Shown here: positions 48,901 through 59,322 of the stretch, one piece after another
Layout: every line of letters begins with the position of its first letter
Numbering within the stretch: position 1 is the stretch's first letter
NCBI GenBank assembly: GCA_964016875.1
Contig: OZ024724.1
Coordinates: 50,532,438 to 50,596,437, forward strand
DNA length: 64,000 nt
Source: Fallopia convolvulus
Lineage: Eukaryota; Streptophyta; Magnoliopsida; Caryophyllales; Polygonaceae
Direction: 5' to 3'
The notes under the pieces: model-generated
The model's database searches: none
What the model was told of the DNA's origin: nothing
Seen by the model: only the letters and a program-made list of their open reading frames with translations
Position numbers and translations under genes: made by a program

Positions 48901-50803
48901 TCCCTCAAAACTGTCCCCTTTTGGTTGCTTTCAATGAGTGAACTGACAAAGTAGGAAATGAAGTGGCGCTTGAACCACACTTCATCATCTTTCCATTGTT
49001 CTATCTTTGTTGCTATGTGGTCAACCCTTACTTCAGAAATCCCATTAAACTGTTCACTCCAACTTCGCCAAATTTTCGGTGCTACCTTTTTTTCCTTTCT
49101 TATAACTGGTATGGGGCCTTTCGGGATCCCTAGAACATTATGCACGTACTTGTTCTGCATTGATGTAGAAACCCTTCCCATTTTTGAGCTTCAGTTTGCA
49201 CTGGACTTCATCCAAAATTGTCCAACACCCAATAGCCAAGGTAGTGGGGGCAAATCAACTATGTTAAACCTTAACAATTGCCCAAACCCCATTTTCCTGA
49301 CTATTTCCTTCTTCTTGTCAGTCAGTTTGCTCATGGTCTTCACAAAAGACGTTCCAATGTTTCTTGTGAACAAATAAGGGTATTTGGTACCCAATCTACC
49401 TTTTCTCAATAGTTGATCTCCCTTTCCTCCTCTTTTTTCATGCTCTTTCTGTTTTTCTTTTTCTGTTTTGTCCACTTGCTACTTTTTTTTGCTCTTGACA
49501 GTTCTAACATTCTTCCCCTTTTCTTTTGATGTTTCTTGACCAACCTTCTTTTTGGCTACAACTTTCACCATTGTCTTTGCAACCTGAATTGGAGTCTTAA
49601 AGTCGTCTGCACTGTCATCATTATCTCCACCATCCAAGTCGTGGTATTCACTAATTGTATCTTCAGTGTCTACATCTTCACTAACTGTGTCCCCGCTCGT
49701 TGCAGGTTGTCCTTCTTCATCACTTTCACTTTCTTCCGTCTCTGATGAACCACTAAGAGCAGTTGAAGGTGGGTTCACTCTCCTTGCAGGTTGTTTGAGG
49801 TGTCGGCTTTGACGTTTTTGTACAACTTCTTGATCTGTTTTTTCCCACTCATTGCCTTTTCAGTTAATCCTTATTCATCGCTTTCACTTTCTTCTATCTG
49901 TAAGGTGTCAGTAAGAGCAGTTGAAAGTGTTCTCATTCTTTTCACAGGCTGTTTGAAGCGTGGGCTTTGGTGTACTGGTACAACTTCTTTCCCTTTTTTT
50001 TTGAATCTTTCAGAGGCACAATTGGCACATTGAACAAACCATTTTATAAAAACTAATTTGCTCGAGTTCATTTAAACTGGCACATTGAATCCTTCCTTCT
50101 GAACTATGTTATTAGTTTAATAAAAACTAATTTGCTCTTGTAATCTCGAGATTACAATTGAACGAACCTTTTTGGGAGGTAGTTTGATTTTGCTCTTGTC
50201 CATCAATGCTCTTTAATGTTGCGTCATTGTCTTCCCTTTGTTGTCCCTGATCCACATATACTTGAATTTCCATACATTCCTCTTGTTTTCCTCGTCTACT
50301 TCAGCTTGCACACCTTCACATCTCAAAATAAAAAATCAGATATATATGAACTTTGACATTGTTTAATATGAACTTGAAAAAAACAACTTAAAGAACCTTT
50401 TTGGATTGGAGTTTGATTTTCCTCTTCATTCTTAACTCTCTTTGTTGGAGCAGTATGGTCTTCTATTTGTTCCTCATCTACTCCAACTGTTGTACCTTCA
50501 AGTTGCAAATCTGAGACTTAAAACAGTGAACCCTAAGTACTCTTTTCACGAACGTTTAAGTTATGCAATATGAACCCTTTTAAACTTGATTTTACAACTT
50601 CACTACTGACAATAAGAAACTAGTTTTGTGAACTTTTCGACACTAGTTTGTATGAACTCAAAATTAGAACTCCACGAACCATTTTGTGGTGGAAAAGGGT
50701 GATTTTGCTCTTGGTCCTCTACGCTTTTTGATGGAGCACCATGGTCTTGCTTGTTTTTTCTCGCATTTTCAACTATTTGCTCTTCCTTGTCTTCAACTTG
50801 CAT
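45930..50803 (-). pseudogene. Ulp1-like C48 peptidase gene of the Mutator-like element, disrupted, about 10 or more exons
   Basis: Ulp1 proteases process or remove SUMO; copies captured by MULEs are common in plants and their job is not known. The C-terminal exons (46697-46607, 46518-46380, about 46266-45930) read PVQAQDDHYYVMNFNV with the catalytic His, AVEILDN with the Asp, then NSGIFTMRHMETYMG, where the usual DCG Cys is replaced by Ser. Upstream parts hold an acidic low-complexity region (49778-49479), a segment VRKMGFGQLLRFNIVDLP, and WSEQFNGISEVRVDHIATK, as in other plant Ulp1-like proteins. A frameshift near 49190 breaks YINAEQVRA from the following LGIPKG. The N-terminus consists of three similar short exons (50170-50803). 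Exon borders are only partly resolved. Confidence 0.78.
50160..50803 (-). repeat. Three tandemly repeated short exons at the start of the Ulp1-like gene
   Basis: Minus-strand pieces at about 50803-50670, 50508-50395 and 50275-50165 encode similar peptides: a start MQ(V/L)E or MEIQV, an EEQ or GQQ, then DHGAPSKSVEDQEQNH, DHTAPTKRVKNEEENQT and DNDATLKSIDGQEQNQT, and an end (Q)NG or QKG. Each stops at the same kind of donor, G|GTTCGT or G|GTTCTT, and the spacers share TGAAC words. Confidence 0.6.
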
Positions 50804-50952
50804 ATCTTTTGAGATGAACCCTAGAATTTAAACCCTAGATTTTCGAATTTAGTGCTTTAAATAACGATTCAATATAGAAATTGGAGGGTTTCATACCTTC
50901 TTCTATTCCTTTCTCCATGTATTTGATTGTGAACTTCGTTAATGGAGAATTC

Positions 50953-50969
50953 GGGGGGGGGGGGGGGGG
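50953..50969 (+). repeat. Run of 17 G
   Basis: An uninterrupted G run lies upstream of the Ulp1-like gene; on the minus strand it would encode a run of Pro. Such runs are unstable and error-prone in sequencing, so its length should be treated with care. Confidence 0.8.
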
Positions 50970-51287
50970 CGATTTTGTTCGAAAATTCTTTCACTTCTTT
51001 CGCCTTTGAACTTTCAGAGTTCGTGACGGTTTGCGACTGAAAATGTGAGAAAATGGGGGGGAGGAGTTCGTGTTTTTGGAATGTGCAGTTTTGGGGTGAA
51101 GGGTAGTAGCGACGTTTGAGAGTAGAAACCATTGAAATTACCGCGTGTGCCATTGTAAATGAACGCGCCCCTTTTTTTTTCTTTCAAAATCGTCTCAATC
51201 CATCAACACCGTTAATGCCTCCCATCCAACGGCGCGGATTTGCTCGCAGAATTCACCCTATGGCATTATGCCACGAGGGCGCGACTC

Positions 51288-51381
51288 TTGTATTATAAAA
51301 GGTGTTTTTACTTAAAAAAATTTAAAAGATAATTTCTTAAAAAAAACATATTTTAAAAGGTGGCTTTTAGCAAAAAAATCC
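51288..51381 (-). repeat. Right terminal inverted repeat
   Basis: Read on the minus strand it gives GATTTTTTTGCTAAAAGCCACC, CTTTTAAAATATG, TTATCTTTTAAAT and AACACCTTTTATAATACAA, in the same order and spacing as the left arm at 38734-38826. Confidence 0.8.
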
Positions 51382-52195
51382 TGAATTTATCCTTGTTTAT
51401 CTTTAAGGATATATTGTAGCCCAAGTCATTATAAACTATATAAGTTCTCCTAATGTTAATGGGCAAGATTAGATTTTACCTCTAAAATTATTCTCTCCTA
51501 ATTAATTTACCATGGTATCAAAGTCAAAGATTATGCCGTGATTTTTTTAACCACCACTTCCGCCAATTGCCTAAGTTTCTGCCACCACTATGGTTGAAAC
51601 CAGTACCTCCGGTCATGACGTCGTTGACGCTGCCCAGGTTTCCGCCCTTCTACATGCGCTTGTGACTATTTAGGCCCCTGCTAATGCTACTATCAAAATC
51701 AGTTGTCCCTATTATATACACCAATCAGACCATCCCGATTTGATGATGTGTCCTATCTCCCTTAAAGGCGATAATTATAATAAATGGGCTATGAGTATGC
51801 GCAATGCACTCTTGGATGAATGCAAACTCGAGTTCATTGACAGATACATCTCCAAGTCGGTCGCTGAGTCCCTTGAGGCCGACTTCTGACCTTCCGTCAA
51901 CTCGATGCTTAATGGATGGATCGTTCAATCTATGGAGTCCTTTATACGTACAATCATCCATCACTTATTTTGAAACAGCCAAAGAACTATGGGACGATCT
52001 TTAACAATAGTTTTCCATTGCCAATGGGCCTCGCATCCTCCAACTCCGATCAAGTATAGCCAATTGCCACTAGAAAGGGCAATCTGTTGCCTCCTATTAT
52101 GGTACTTTCTAGAAACTTTGGGAGGAACTTGCCTCTTAAGTGTTGTTGGAACTCTCTACTTGTCACAATTGCCATTTTGGTCTGAGTGTAAGCTT
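51382..52195 (+). pseudogene. Copia fragment: LTR end, primer binding site and broken gag
   Basis: An LTR-like stretch ends in CA at 51512 and is followed by TGGTATCA at 51513-51520, the initiator tRNA-Met binding site. A gag frame opens at 51590 (MVETSTSGHD) and holds PISLKGDNYNKWAMSMRNALL, the usual copia gag opening. It then shows stops at about 51668 and 51886, and more frame changes, with ELWDD and a cysteine-containing end by 52190. The part after that is replaced by a LINE in the other direction. The LTR is cut on the left by the Mutator-like element. Confidence 0.75.
51513..51520 (+). other. Primer binding site of the copia fragment
   Basis: TGGTATCA directly after ...TTTACCA, complementary to initiator tRNA-Met. 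It fixes the inner edge of the LTR. Confidence 0.7.
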
Positions 52196-54115
52196 TCTAA
52201 ATGTGGTGAGGACGAAAAAACCCACTAGTTTCTTACCAAACTTGCACCAGATGGCAGGGCTCCAATCCACCTTAGGAAACCGCTCGCGGATGACTTCATA
52301 AACTTGAGACGTGGAGTATTTTCCAGCTGCGTTGCACAAGTGGTCAAGAATGTAGTAACTGGAGCCTAAGATGAGGAGTTCCTCTTTGATCAAAATAATG
52401 TTGCTCCAATAGGTTCTTGTGTTGGAGGCAGGCTGGATACTCCAGATATTACGTCCCCTCAAAACATAAAAGTTCACCCAAATACTAGTGTGGTTCGTCG
52501 CCAATTCAAAAATAGATCGAGCAAGGGAGGCTTTGTTCCAGGAAAGTAACTCCTTAATACCAATTCCCCCTTCATCTTTGGGCTTGCAAACTTTGTTCCA
52601 AGCCAACAGGTGTTTGCGACCTTGATCCTTGCCCGACCAAAGGAAGTTACGGAGCATACTTTGAATTTTATTAATGGTGGCCTGGGGGAAGAGGAAGATG
52701 TGTGCCCAATAAGATTGAATACCAAGAAGGATAGAGAATTCGTTCTAACCTTCCCGCGTATGAGAGACATTTGGCTGACCAAGATTGGATCCGAGTAGTT
52801 GTTTTGTTGATCATCGGTGCATAGTAAACAACATTTAGCTTTTTTGGAGTCTAACGGGACTCTGAGGTACTTCATGGGCAAAGTACCACCCTAAACACCC
52901 AACAAATGTTATCTTGAGTGTGTCGGGGGACTCCACCAAAATAGAGTTTAGACTTGGATTGGTTGGCTCTAAGACCCGAATAATTCCTGAATTCATCAAA
53001 GGACTCCTTAAGGATGTTGACAGATTGAAGGTCACCTCTACAAACCAAAAGCAAGTCCTCGACAAAGTATAGATGATTGATCTCTAACTGTTCGCATTTC
53101 ATGTGGTAATTGAAGTCCGAATTAGAGGTTTTAGACTTGATGAGGTGGGAGAGGTATAACATCACAATAACGAATAAGTAGGGAGACATGGGGCATCCTT
53201 GACGTATATCACGTTGTCTCGGAAAAAACCCCTTATAGAAACCCTCGATGTTAACAGAGAACGACATGACAAATATGATGCAGGCTTTGATGAGATTGGT
53301 AAAGTGGGAGGGAAACTTATGGTCGGAGAGGACATGGAAGATGAAGTCATGATCAATGTTATCAAAAGCCTTACTAATATCCAATTTGATAGCACATCTT
53401 GGCATAATTTTGGACTGATCGTAGCCTCTTAGGAGCTCTTGCGCCAATTAGATATTGTGTCGGATGGAGCGCCCATAAATGAAAGCGCTTTGTTGGTATC
53501 CCACTAGACGCCCAACCACCTCTTTGAGTTTCTTGGCAAGAAGTTTGGAGATGATTTTGTATAACATGGAGCAATAGGAGATGGGTCGGAGATCACCGAT
53601 CCTCTAGGGGTCGTCGGTTTTGGGCACAAGCAAGATCGCGGTGTGGTTTATCTCCTAAAGGCTCCTAAAGGAGTTTCTCACTAGTAAAAAAGTTGTGAAC
53701 CGGATTGTATATATTGGTGCCGATAATGTTCCAGGATTTCTTGAAAAAATGTGCATTGAAGCCACCCAGTCCTGGTGCCTTGTTCCCGAAGGAGAAGACA
53801 ACTTCACAAATCTCTGCATCAGTTATAGGCTTGAGAAGAAGCTGGTGCAGCTCAAAGCTTATACATGGCCCCAAACTAAAGGGCACGGGAGAGGGCAAGT
53901 TCAAACTAGAGTGGTGCCAAGGGTAGTAGAGAAGTGGTTTAAGATGTGGTCATTTATTGCATCTTCACCATCGAGTGGCTAGTCATTTTCATCCATGAGA
54001 GAGGCGATCTTGGAAGAAGCTCGTCGAACTTTAATATGGTTATAAAAATACGAGCTACCGTGGTAAATTTGGACTTGTGTACAGGCTAATTTCGAGGCAG
54101 AGCCGGCAAAGAGAA
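52163..54115 (-). pseudogene. Non-LTR retrotransposon (LINE) reverse transcriptase remnant, 5' truncated
   Basis: Minus-strand pieces line up as a plant L1-type pol: LLKPITDAEICEVVFSFGNKAPG and FNAHFFKKSWNIIG (53904-53665), KLDISKAFDNIDHDF, RQGCPMSPYLFVI and HLYFVEDLLLVC (53447-52872), and the C-terminal FLWSGKDQGRKHLLAWNKVC with KDEGGIGIKELLSWNKASL (52657-52163). The catalytic box that should read F/YADD is FVED, so the second Asp is Glu. Several frameshifts and stops separate the pieces (one stop in the MDEND.PLDGED part at about 53970). The upstream endonuclease is missing, as in most 5' truncated LINEs. Its 3' side abuts the copia gag. Confidence 0.85.
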
Positions 54116-54479
54116 GCATTACTATTTTCAACAACTGCAAATAACAAAAAGATAAACTCTATTGGCCGGATTCCTTATTAATGATTAATGAACACCATCC
54201 ACAAAAAACTCAAAATTAACTTCACTTATTCTGAATGAAAATTGTACCAATGAGGATACTTTGGTGGAGACAGTTTGCAATTTCTTAAATTGATCATGAA
54301 ACATGTAGGTCAGTTCGGTCGAGTTTGGGTTCGGTTATTAAGGTTATGGGTTGAGTATAAGTTAAGGTTGTTAATATTTAAGGGTTAATCAGATCGTGTT
54401 GTTACGAGTTTCGTACGAATTTGGGTCAGCTCAACGGATCAAGAGTGTCAATTTTTATACGAGTATTACAATAATATTA
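54116..54479. other. Intergenic stretch
   Basis: AT-rich DNA with no recognised feature between the LINE and the Stowaway element. Confidence 0.5.
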
Positions 54480-54481
54480 TA

Positions 54482-54787
54482 CTCCCTCCGTTCTATTCTA
54501 CTTGTCATTTTAACTAAATTTACGCATATTAAGAAATTATAATATCTTACTAAAATGTCCCTATTAAATACAATTTAAATTATTATTCATTTTCTTTCTT
54601 TAACCAATAAAATTAATCTACATAATAATTGTTCATAGAAAATTGAAATATAATTAAGTTGGGAGAGAGATTTAGGTAATAAATGAAGGGGTATATTTGG
54701 AAAATTATGAATAAAATATTATAAATGACATGTTTTATTGAACACAAAATCAAAGCTAAAGTGACAAGTAGAATAGAACGGAGGGAG
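54482..54787. mobile_element. Stowaway MITE, 306 bp, TSD TA
   Basis: The ends CTCCCTCCGTTCTATTCTAC and its exact complement ending GTAGAATAGAACGGAGGGAG pair over about 25 bases, continuing TTGTCA/TGACAA. TA lies at 54480-54481 and 54788-54789. The near-perfect arms suggest that this copy is younger than the one at 19.78 kb. It has no ORF. Confidence 0.93.
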
Positions 54788-54849
54788 TAATTAGTTTTTG
54801 TTGGAAATTGGTCTATTCATGTTCAAATGTTGGATAAAGCTGGAAGGAA

Positions 54850-55221
54850 AAATAAAAATCTTTTTTTTTTAAGCGCGCACAAACTTTTGGCGACAAAAAA
54901 TACTTTTATAGTTAAAATTAATGAGCAACAAAAAACCTTTCGAAGTACAGAACATAGAGCAACAAAACACTTTTTCGTAGCCCTAAACCTAGGACGACAA
55001 AACAAACCATTGTTGTTAAAACTCTAGGGTAGCAAAATTGTTTTTGTCGTTGAAAGGGTTTTGGGCGACAAAATTCCTTTCAATGCCCAAAATCAAGGAC
55101 GATTAATCTTTAGCGACAACTCTGCGACAAAAAACGTTTCGTCGCTCTTAGGCTTGGGCGACAAAAAAACCACTTTGGGCGACAGAATGTTTTGTCGCCC
55201 AAAGTAGTTTTTCTTGTAGTG
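54850..55221 (-). mobile_element. CACTA (En/Spm) transposon end, truncated
   Basis: The right edge reads TTTTTCTTGTAGTG, which is CACTACAAGAAAAA on the minus strand, the usual tip of plant CACTA elements. Inward lie many subterminal words GCGACAAAA / TTTTGTCGC in both directions, including a hairpin GGGCGACAGAATGTTTTGTCGCCC at about 55178. No opposite CACTA tip was seen to the left, so only one end is left. Confidence 0.72.
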
Positions 55222-55950
55222 CAACCTGCCCTATTTGGCTACTATTTGACTACTATATGGAATTTATATATATGGCTAGACTTAGGACCACTGAAGAAAC
55301 AAGAAGAAGACAACTTGGACTCTTGGATCGAGTGAATACAACTATACAAGTTACAAATAGTGATGTAAAATAACAAGAGTTTGGGTACCTATGTATAAAT
55401 CTTACACGTACACGTGCGCTTACATTAAATAAATACAAAGTCTGATAAAAATAAAAAGAAGCCGAAGTTAGCAATCAGCAGCCTCAGCTCGATAATACTG
55501 CGGGCGAATGTGTTGAAATTTTGATTCTCGATCAAATGACAACTTAATTTACAAGATTTTTACAATTCTACCTACATGTAAGCTAGCATTAAAAATACTT
55601 GATTCTCGATCATGTCTGGAACCGGAGAGCTCTAAATTATGAACATGCAATCTCGATCGAGGAAAAAATTAGGCACAAAATGTACAAATGTAAAACAGGT
55701 GCCTTGTTATATATTTATAGTAAACCATGAATGATTCAAAGAAACGTACAATCTTAACACATAAATACAAACTGCAACACACGCACATCATATCATGCAA
55801 CCGGTGAAGGCCCGATCACGCCCACAAGGCACACCACGTACACACACACACACCTTCCTTTTTATTACTCCACGTTACAAATCCAATTAACGCACAAATA
55901 GTATATACTAATTAATTAAATCCCCAACAAAGCATTAGATATATATGAAT
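55222..55950. other. 3' flank of the intact GASA gene
   Basis: No gene or element is recognised; a CA-rich run is at about 55838-55850. Confidence 0.5.
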
Positions 55951-56308
55951 TCAAGGGCACTTGCGCTTTCCACCATGCGTGGTCTGGTTGTAGTAGCAAG
56001 AGCAAACCTCCTGGCTGCCCGACGTGCCAGGTGGCACACAGTTGCACCGTGCGCAACACGTTCCGCACGCCCTCTTGCACAGATTCGGCCTCGACGACAG
56101 CCTACACCTCGCCGCACATGCCGCCCCACAATCTGCTCATTAATCAATCGTCAATAACGATTCGTTGTTTTTCTAAAGAACATAAGTTAGAAAGACCGTA
56201 AATTTATTAAAATTTAAACTTACTTATAGTTGGGGCAGCTTCGGCGATGCTTTGAAGAACAAAGAGGGAGATAACAAGCGTAGCTAGAAGAGACTTGGAA
56301 AGGGCCAT
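55951..56308 (-). CDS. GASA/snakin cysteine-rich peptide, intact, 2 exons
   Basis: GASA peptides are secreted, act in growth control and defence, and are often gibberellin-regulated. Exons 56308-56224 and 56132-55951 join in phase (ATA A|GTAAGT, GAGCAG|AT) into 88 residues. A signal peptide (MALSKSLLATLVISLFVL, cut likely after the SIAEA part) is followed almost directly by the 60-residue GASA domain: CGAACAARCRLSS, RACGTCCARCNCVPPGTSG, EVCSCYYNQTTHGGKRKCP. All 12 conserved cysteines are there and the protein ends with the family's KCP. The spacer between signal and domain is very short. The copy at 36900-37447 is its broken paralogue, with one more exon. A TATA box sits about 82 bases upstream of the start codon. 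Confidence 0.93.
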
Positions 56309-56390
56309 TTTTGTAAGTGCTTCTGAGTTTGAATGCTTAGCTAGGCTTTGTTTTGTGGTGAGATGGGTACAAGGGGTTGTGAGATGGAGT

Positions 56391-56400
56391 ATTTATAGGG
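56391..56400 (-). promoter_or_regulatory. TATA box of the intact GASA gene
   Basis: On the minus strand the sequence is CCCTATAAATAC, a near-perfect plant TATA box, about 82 bases before the ATG at 56308. Transcription would start near 56360. Confidence 0.65.
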
Positions 56401-59322
56401 GGAGTTTGGTTGATTACTTTAGTGTATTTTTATGTGATTCAATAAATAACAATAAACGTTACGTTGTGTGAAAGGGAAGAAGATGCATGTCAGTTTCATC
56501 TTAAAAGTTAACCTTTTAGGATAGGAGGGGGTGTGGTGAATTCCTTGCACAAATGGATGGGCGGCTATAGCAACAAGGCTTCATCACCATGTTTGTTTGG
56601 CGCCAGCTGGACAGATTCTGGACGACTCGATTTTACAAAAGAGCAATAATATTCCCAGGCCAGGACATGATCATAAATCATTTTCAATTTTTTTTGTTTT
56701 TGTTTTTGGAAAGCTTCATACAATTCGAAAGTAAAAGGTTTGTAGTATATACATATGCGGTTTAGCTTAAGGGAATCTTACAATTTAATTGGCATGGCAT
56801 TATTGTGTGAGCAATTAATTAGTATATATCCTGTATTGCTTTTTAATGTTTTTTAACTTATGTATTAATAAAAACTGAATTCACGAATAAAATGCATGTC
56901 AAAAAAACAGTTGTTTTGTATGTAACAGCTGTCATTAACATTTGTCTAATCTTTCTTTTCTGCATCAAAGCCATTTGACACTTCCCAACATATTTTGTAA
57001 CAAGTATTCATCCTATTTTATAAGTTTTTTTACACTAATTTGAGTATTTTTTGGGTCAGAACTAATTTAAGAGTATGAATCAGAAAAGGAAGCGCGTAAC
57101 ATAAAGGTGTTGCAGGTGGATTGGGTGATTAGGTAAGTATACTTTTTCATCATTAGGTTCTTCTAAACACATTTGTATATGATATTGTAACGATAAGACA
57201 CTTTGTATTATTAAATAAATTGCTTCGAAATGGTTGGCCAATTTTGACTGCTTTGACTCATGTTTTGACCTTACCTTCAACAAGTTGAGGCTTGGGATTT
57301 TTTTGGTCAAGAATTAAGGCTTGTGAGAAAAAGCTTTTATGTGAAATTAAACAAAAATATTCAAATAACTTTACAAGAAAAATGAAAATATTTGTAGGGT
57401 TGTGTTTAAGAAGACAGCTTAAAGGTTTAAACTCATACTTTTGCTTCTTACCAAAGGAAGGCTAATTGTGCTCTCTCCGCGTATTAACCACATTCTAGAA
57501 AAGTTGTACTCAAAAACTCATAATAATGATCTTTGTTGCCCATATCAAGAAAGGCCATAGAACGTCCAATATTTTTCGATAACGCCTAATATAAAAAGGA
57601 TGAATATATTTATGTAGCCTATATATGTAATAATGTAAATAGCATGCTATGGACCATTCTCCAATGGTCAAAAGAGACGCGTAGGAATAATATGATGGAC
57701 TCATATCCCATAATACTCACCATTCAAATTGTATACTGCCAATTCATTAATGATAGTATTAAAAAAACACTTTGTTGCAACTTCTTGTGTCTTATGGACG
57801 ATCCATTCTGATTCAAATTTTCGAACCAAACTTACAATTCTTACGAATATGTGAAATTGAAATCCAGACTGGCCTAAGTTGAACTCTGTGATTTTGTGAA
57901 ATATTAGTAGTGTAGTCGAATAGATTGATTTTATAGCCCGTCATATACGCTTGCAACACACGTGTCCTTGAGGTTTTTGTAGGAAATGAGATAATAATGC
58001 AATAGCAAATTGTCTTATTTGGGCAGGTACATGCAAATTTGGACCATTTTTGATGTGACAGTAAATGTCAAAAGAACTATGCAGATAAAAACATCTCGAA
58101 CGAACCAATTAAAAAAAACTTTTCCTCAAATGAGGACAATCCCATACATGAGATGGCTGGCTTATTTGGCCAGTTGATATTAACTTTTCCAAATTGATAC
58201 AGTACATTATTAAGTGCCAGCTGTAGAGCACTATACGACCCTGAAATTTCAGTCTTATCTGGGGTGCACAAACCTAATTCTTTGGCTTAATTAGTAAAGA
58301 ATCATCCCTCAGCTATATGTTTTATGCGAATGTCTTTGCAAACCCAGCTAGCAAATTGACAGTGACATAAATGGTAAATGGACGGACATGATGATCTTAT
58401 GTGAATTTTGTTCTTGTGTGAAATCTGTTATTGTCTACATTGCTACATCATCTGACTGATAACTAGATAGTTCACGTCACTTCATGAAACCAAACATGGC
58501 CTAGCTACTCCAACTGCACACAGCTAGCAGCAGCAGTGAAGAATTGTTTGATGGTTTCCTAAATCCTAATCTACCTAGTCTAATGGAAATGGAAACTTAT
58601 TTCAATGTATTCGTAATTCCGTGTTTCATTTTGCCACTTAGCTTTTATGCTGGAAAAATGAGCCAAATTTGAGCACAAGAAAAAGTAATCTTGTTTGTCC
58701 GTAAGTAAACTCGATTATATATTATTGAACAAACTCAATTATATGTTCATGAACAAACTTAATTATATGTTCATGAACAAGCTCTCAAAGTAAGTAATTT
58801 AATTTTTAATTTCATTTGTTCGTATAGATGATCAAATAACAAGTTGATCACAAGTTTGTCCCACAAGCAAATTAAACTGACTGCTCATGATTTGAGTTCA
58901 AGCTCATCTATTACTCATCAAGCAATTTAAAATTCGGCTTAGCTCGGCTCGATTACATCTCTATACGTAGGAAATACTAGCAAACCAGAAATGTGAAAGA
59001 AAAGGTACTTTCTATAAGCCTCTAGCTTCAACTTCTAACTGTGGCAATAACATGCAACTTGAATTAGGAACTAAAAACATTACTAAAAAAGGATAAACAT
59101 CTGTTTGCAACAATCCCTGAATTCCATTATACCCTTTCTAGTAGTTGCTTAAAGTTCTCAGATGTCACATAACAATGATCTAAAGTATAGGGCTTTTCGA
59201 GTGCCAATACGTAATTAACAGAAAATAAATTAAAAAAAAAAAACCACCCTCCCCCAACTATTCAAAACACTAGCCAGAACTCAAGTTTAGTGAAGGAAGC
59301 AAACATCTCAGTTTCCTAAAGC
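56401..59322. other. Upstream region of the GASA gene and gene-less stretch
   Basis: No gene is supported in 2.9 kb. At 58708-58780 three units of about 24 bases follow each other, AAACT(C/T)(A/G)ATTATAT(G/A)TT..TGAACA, a short tandem repeat. No bordered transposon was found. Confidence 0.45.

Larger units (their letters stand above)
38734..51381. mobile_element. Composite Mutator-like element with FAR1-type transposase and Ulp1-like gene (KI-MULE type), about 12.6 kb
   Basis: Inverted ends at 38734-38826 and 51288-51381 frame a + strand transposase remnant (42796-45282) and a - strand Ulp1-like protease gene (45930-50803). Mutator-like elements carrying Ulp1-like genes are known in plants (Kaonashi / KI-MULE group). 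Taking away the nested 2.9-kb solo LTR and the SINE leaves about 9.5 kb. The expected 9-bp target duplication was not found (TAATAATAT left against TGAATTTAT right), so the exact tips may be off by a few bases or the copy is old. Both genes have damage, so this copy is probably not autonomous. Confidence 0.8.

Noticed and set aside
53199..53982. Plus-strand ORFs opposite the LINE
   Set aside because: The minus-strand frames carry reverse transcriptase motifs; the plus-strand ones have none.
55945..56157. Plus-strand 70-codon Arg/Ala-rich ORF
   Set aside because: It is the complement of the GASA exon 2.
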